DNA from: Prevotella sp. | GTDB taxonomy: Bacteria; Bacteroidota; Bacteroidia; Bacteroidales; Bacteroidaceae | Assembly (NCBI GenBank): GCA_021203915.1 | Contig: JAJQAI010000015.1 | Coordinates: 1-6,952 of the forward strand | Length of the DNA: 6,952 nt | Direction: 5' to 3' | Shown here: positions 4,888 through 6,952 of the stretch, piece after piece | Numbering within the stretch: the first letter of the stretch is position 1 | Layout of the letters: each line of letters opens with the position of its first letter | Program-made: the position numbers and the translations under genes | Notes under the pieces: model-generated | The model's input: the letters and a program-made list of their open reading frames with translations, nothing else | What the model was told of the DNA's origin: nothing | The model's database searches: none

Positions 4888-6952
4888 TTATTTCCTTAAT
4901 TTAGATAGTATTGCCTCTAAACTAGCCATATCCTGGATTAGTACTTCTCGAGGTTTACTCCCTTGTGCAACACCAACAATACCTGCTTTTTCTAATTGAT
5001 CCATAATACGTCCAGCCCGGTTGTAGCCAATAGAGAAATGACGCTGTATCATACTGGTAGAGCCTTGTTGAGTTAAGACTATGTGACGAGCAGATTCCTC
5101 AAATAGTGGATCTATGCTTTGACTATCGAAAGAATCACCACCAAAGGATGTCTCATCGGATGTTGGTTCTGGTAATTCCATTGGAGCAAGAGGACCTGCT
5201 TGGTCACTAATGAAAGCATTAATCCTATCAATTTCGATTGTGTCAACAAAAGCACATTGAACACGAGTTGGCTCTGTACCATTTAGATATAGCATATCAC
5301 CACGACCTATTAGTTTATCAGCTCCAGTACGATCAAGAATCGTTCTAGAGTCTATTGCAGAACTTACTTTAAAGGACATTCTGCCAGGGAAGTTGGCTTT
5401 AATGCTACCTGTGATAATATTTGTGGTAGGACGTTGCGTTGCAATAACCATATGTATACCCACAGCACGTGCTAATTGGGCTATGCGTGTGATTGGAAGT
5501 TCAATTTCTTTGCCGGCAGTCATTATAAGGTCGCCATACTCATCTATAATAACAACGATATAAGGCATGTACTTATGACCATCGGTAAGTCTAAGATGGT
5601 GGTTCACATACTTTTCGTTGTACTCTTTTATATTTCTAACACCGGCTAGCTTAAGCATATCGTACCGAGTATCCATAAGTTTGCATAGACTATTAAGAGT
5701 CCTTATGACTTTTGTTACGTCAGTAATTATCGGATCCTCCTCATCATCAGGAATTTTGGCCATAAAATGGTTAGCTATTGAGGAATAGATACTAAACTCA
5801 ACCTTTTTAGGGTCAATAAGTACTAACTTAAGTTCGTTGGGATGTTTCTTATATAGTAGAGATGTTATAATGGCATTTAATCCCACTGACTTTCCTTGTC
5901 CTGTTGCTCCGGCAACAAGTAGGTGTGGTGTCTTTGCCAAATCAGTCATGAACACCTCATTGGTAATGGTCTTTCCGAAAGCAAGTGGTAACTCCATTTT
6001 AGTATCTTGAAAACGCTTAGAGTTTAAGATGCTTTCCATCGAAACGATGTTCTGTTTAGCATTAGGTACCTCAATACCAATGGTTCCCTTTCCAGGGATT
6101 GGAGCTATAATACGAATACCCAAAGCTGCAAGACTAAGCGCGATATCATCTTCAAGATTTTTGATTTTGGAGATTCTAACACCTTCAGCAGGTGTTATTT
6201 CATAAAGGGTGATAGTTGGCCCAACTGTGGCTGTGATGGATTTAATCTGAACGCCGAAGTTACTAAGTACATCTACAATTCTGTTTTTGTTTGTCTTCTG
6301 CTCGCTCATATCGATGTATGGCTTACCATCATCCTCATATGTCTTAAGTAGACCTAGGGTGGGGTACTTATATTTTGTCCATGGCTCATGAGGATTTATT
6401 GGAACCGATAAATCAATTTCGCCAGAAACGTTATTGCCCGTAGCTGATAGCTCTCCTGTTGGAACGATAATCCTCATAGATGTTTCATCACCTTGAGAGG
6501 CTTCAGAATCTTGGCCAGTTTCCGTTTCTTTTACAATCGGATTTTCTCCTTCTGGGAATTCTACCGTTTGGGTTTGAGGATTATCAAATACCTCAGGATC
6601 TGAAGACTGAGCCTCTTGAGATTCAGAATTTTCGTCTGGTCCATTTGTAACTCTAAAAATTACCTTTCCAGATAAAGCTTCCATCGGGTTGAGTGCTTTT
6701 CTTACAACCTCAATAGTCTTTTTAGTTACTATAGCAAGGAAGGCTATTGCTGTAAGAGCAAGAATAATATACAGTCCAGGTGCTCCAATAATATTTTCAA
6801 TCCATTGGCAACAAAATAGTCCATGGTCCCCACCAGGATTGAATACTAGTCCAGGCATTAAGGGAGTAAGAATCTTGGCAGAAGCTATAGAAAACCATAT
6901 CATCAAAAATACTATACAAAAGAAGCATTTTATCATGTTTATCATATATGCC
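4888..6952 (-). CDS. ftsK: DNA translocase FtsK (5' end outside window)
   Basis: FtsK is the septum-anchored ATPase that pumps DNA towards dif and activates XerCD during division. The frame stays open to the window edge, with at least two codons before the first visible Met at 6945. That Met opens directly into a membrane segment, and Bacteroidales FtsK normally has two more such segments before it, so the true start is outside. Numbering from 6945, membrane segments lie at about 7-23 and 57-73, followed by an acidic Glu/Gln/Ser-rich linker (about 95-185). The motor follows: alpha-domain ITATVGPTITLYEI near 237-250, Walker A GATGQGKS at 346-353, Walker B VVIIDEYGD at 464-472 and the ATQRP motif at 502-506. 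The C-terminal gamma winged helix spans about 612-672 (QRHFSIGYNRAGRIMDQLE), the domain that reads KOPS DNA and contacts XerD. All catalytic elements are intact. lolA follows after 15 bases. Confidence 0.95.
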   Translation of the reverse strand, partial: AYMINMIKCFFCIVFLMIWFSIASAKILTPLMPGLVFNPGGDHGLFCCQWIENIIGAPGLYIILALTAIAFLAIVTKKTIEVVRKALNPMEALSGKVIFRVTNGPDENSESQEAQSSDPEVFDNPQTQTVEFPEGENPIVKETETGQDSEASQGDETSMRIIVPTGELSATGNNVSGEIDLSVPINPHEPWTKYKYPTLGLLKTYEDDGKPYIDMSEQKTNKNRIVDVLSNFGVQIKSITATVGPTITLYEITPAEGVRISKIKNLEDDIALSLAALGIRIIAPIPGKGTIGIEVPNAKQNIVSMESILNSKRFQDTKMELPLAFGKTITNEVFMTDLAKTPHLLVAGATGQGKSVGLNAIITSLLYKKHPNELKLVLIDPKKVEFSIYSSIANHFMAKIPDDEEDPIITDVTKVIRTLNSLCKLMDTRYDMLKLAGVRNIKEYNEKYVNHHLRLTDGHKYMPYIVVIIDEYGDLIMTAGKEIELPITRIAQLARAVGIHMVIATQRPTTNIITGSIKANFPGRMSFKVSSAIDSRTILDRTGADKLIGRGDMLYLNGTEPTRVQCAFVDTIEIDRINAFISDQAGPLAPMELPEPTSDETSFGGDSFDSQSIDPLFEESARHIVLTQQGSTSMIQRHFSIGYNRAGRIMDQLEKAGIVGVAQGSKPREVLIQDMASLEAILSKLRK

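Overview
The window is AT-rich chromosomal DNA from a member of the Bacteroidales (Bacteroides/Prevotella-like; genus not determinable by eye). The evidence is the Bacteroides-type rhamnulose-1-phosphate aldolase, the ftsK-lolA gene pair, promoters of the TTTG-N20-TAnnTTTG type, and A-rich start regions with no clear Shine-Dalgarno sequence.

Layout from left to right. Positions 1-661 (minus) hold the first 220 codons of a CcdA/DsbD-fold membrane protein, closest in appearance to ArsG-type permeases; its 3' end lies outside the window. A 403-base divergent intergenic region (662-1064) follows, with a near-consensus promoter facing each way, two tandem direct repeats and a structured leader. 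Then come rhaD (1065-1874, plus) and its terminator, followed by a two-gene plus-strand unit: yjbQ (2007-2420) and a small histidine phosphatase (2433-2939). A bidirectional hairpin separates these from three minus-strand genes. Read in their own direction these are ftsK (its 5' part lies beyond position 6952), lolA (15 bases after ftsK) and, after a terminator-like hairpin, a gene for a secreted protein with a Ser/Arg/Gly/His-rich tail (3016-4056).

Functionally this is mostly core genome. FtsK handles chromosome segregation at division, and the LolA-like protein handles lipoprotein traffic to the outer membrane. RhaD is the last dedicated step of L-rhamnose breakdown and stands here as a one-gene transcription unit without the other rha genes. 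YjbQ and the phosphatase may share a phosphoester-related role, but nothing in the sequence proves it.

No RNA genes, CRISPR arrays, insertion sequences or phage genes were seen. No clear new multi-gene system was found. The most unusual parts are the rhaD leader, which can form mutually exclusive hairpins, the matched direct repeats in the divergent promoter region, and the His-rich secreted protein.
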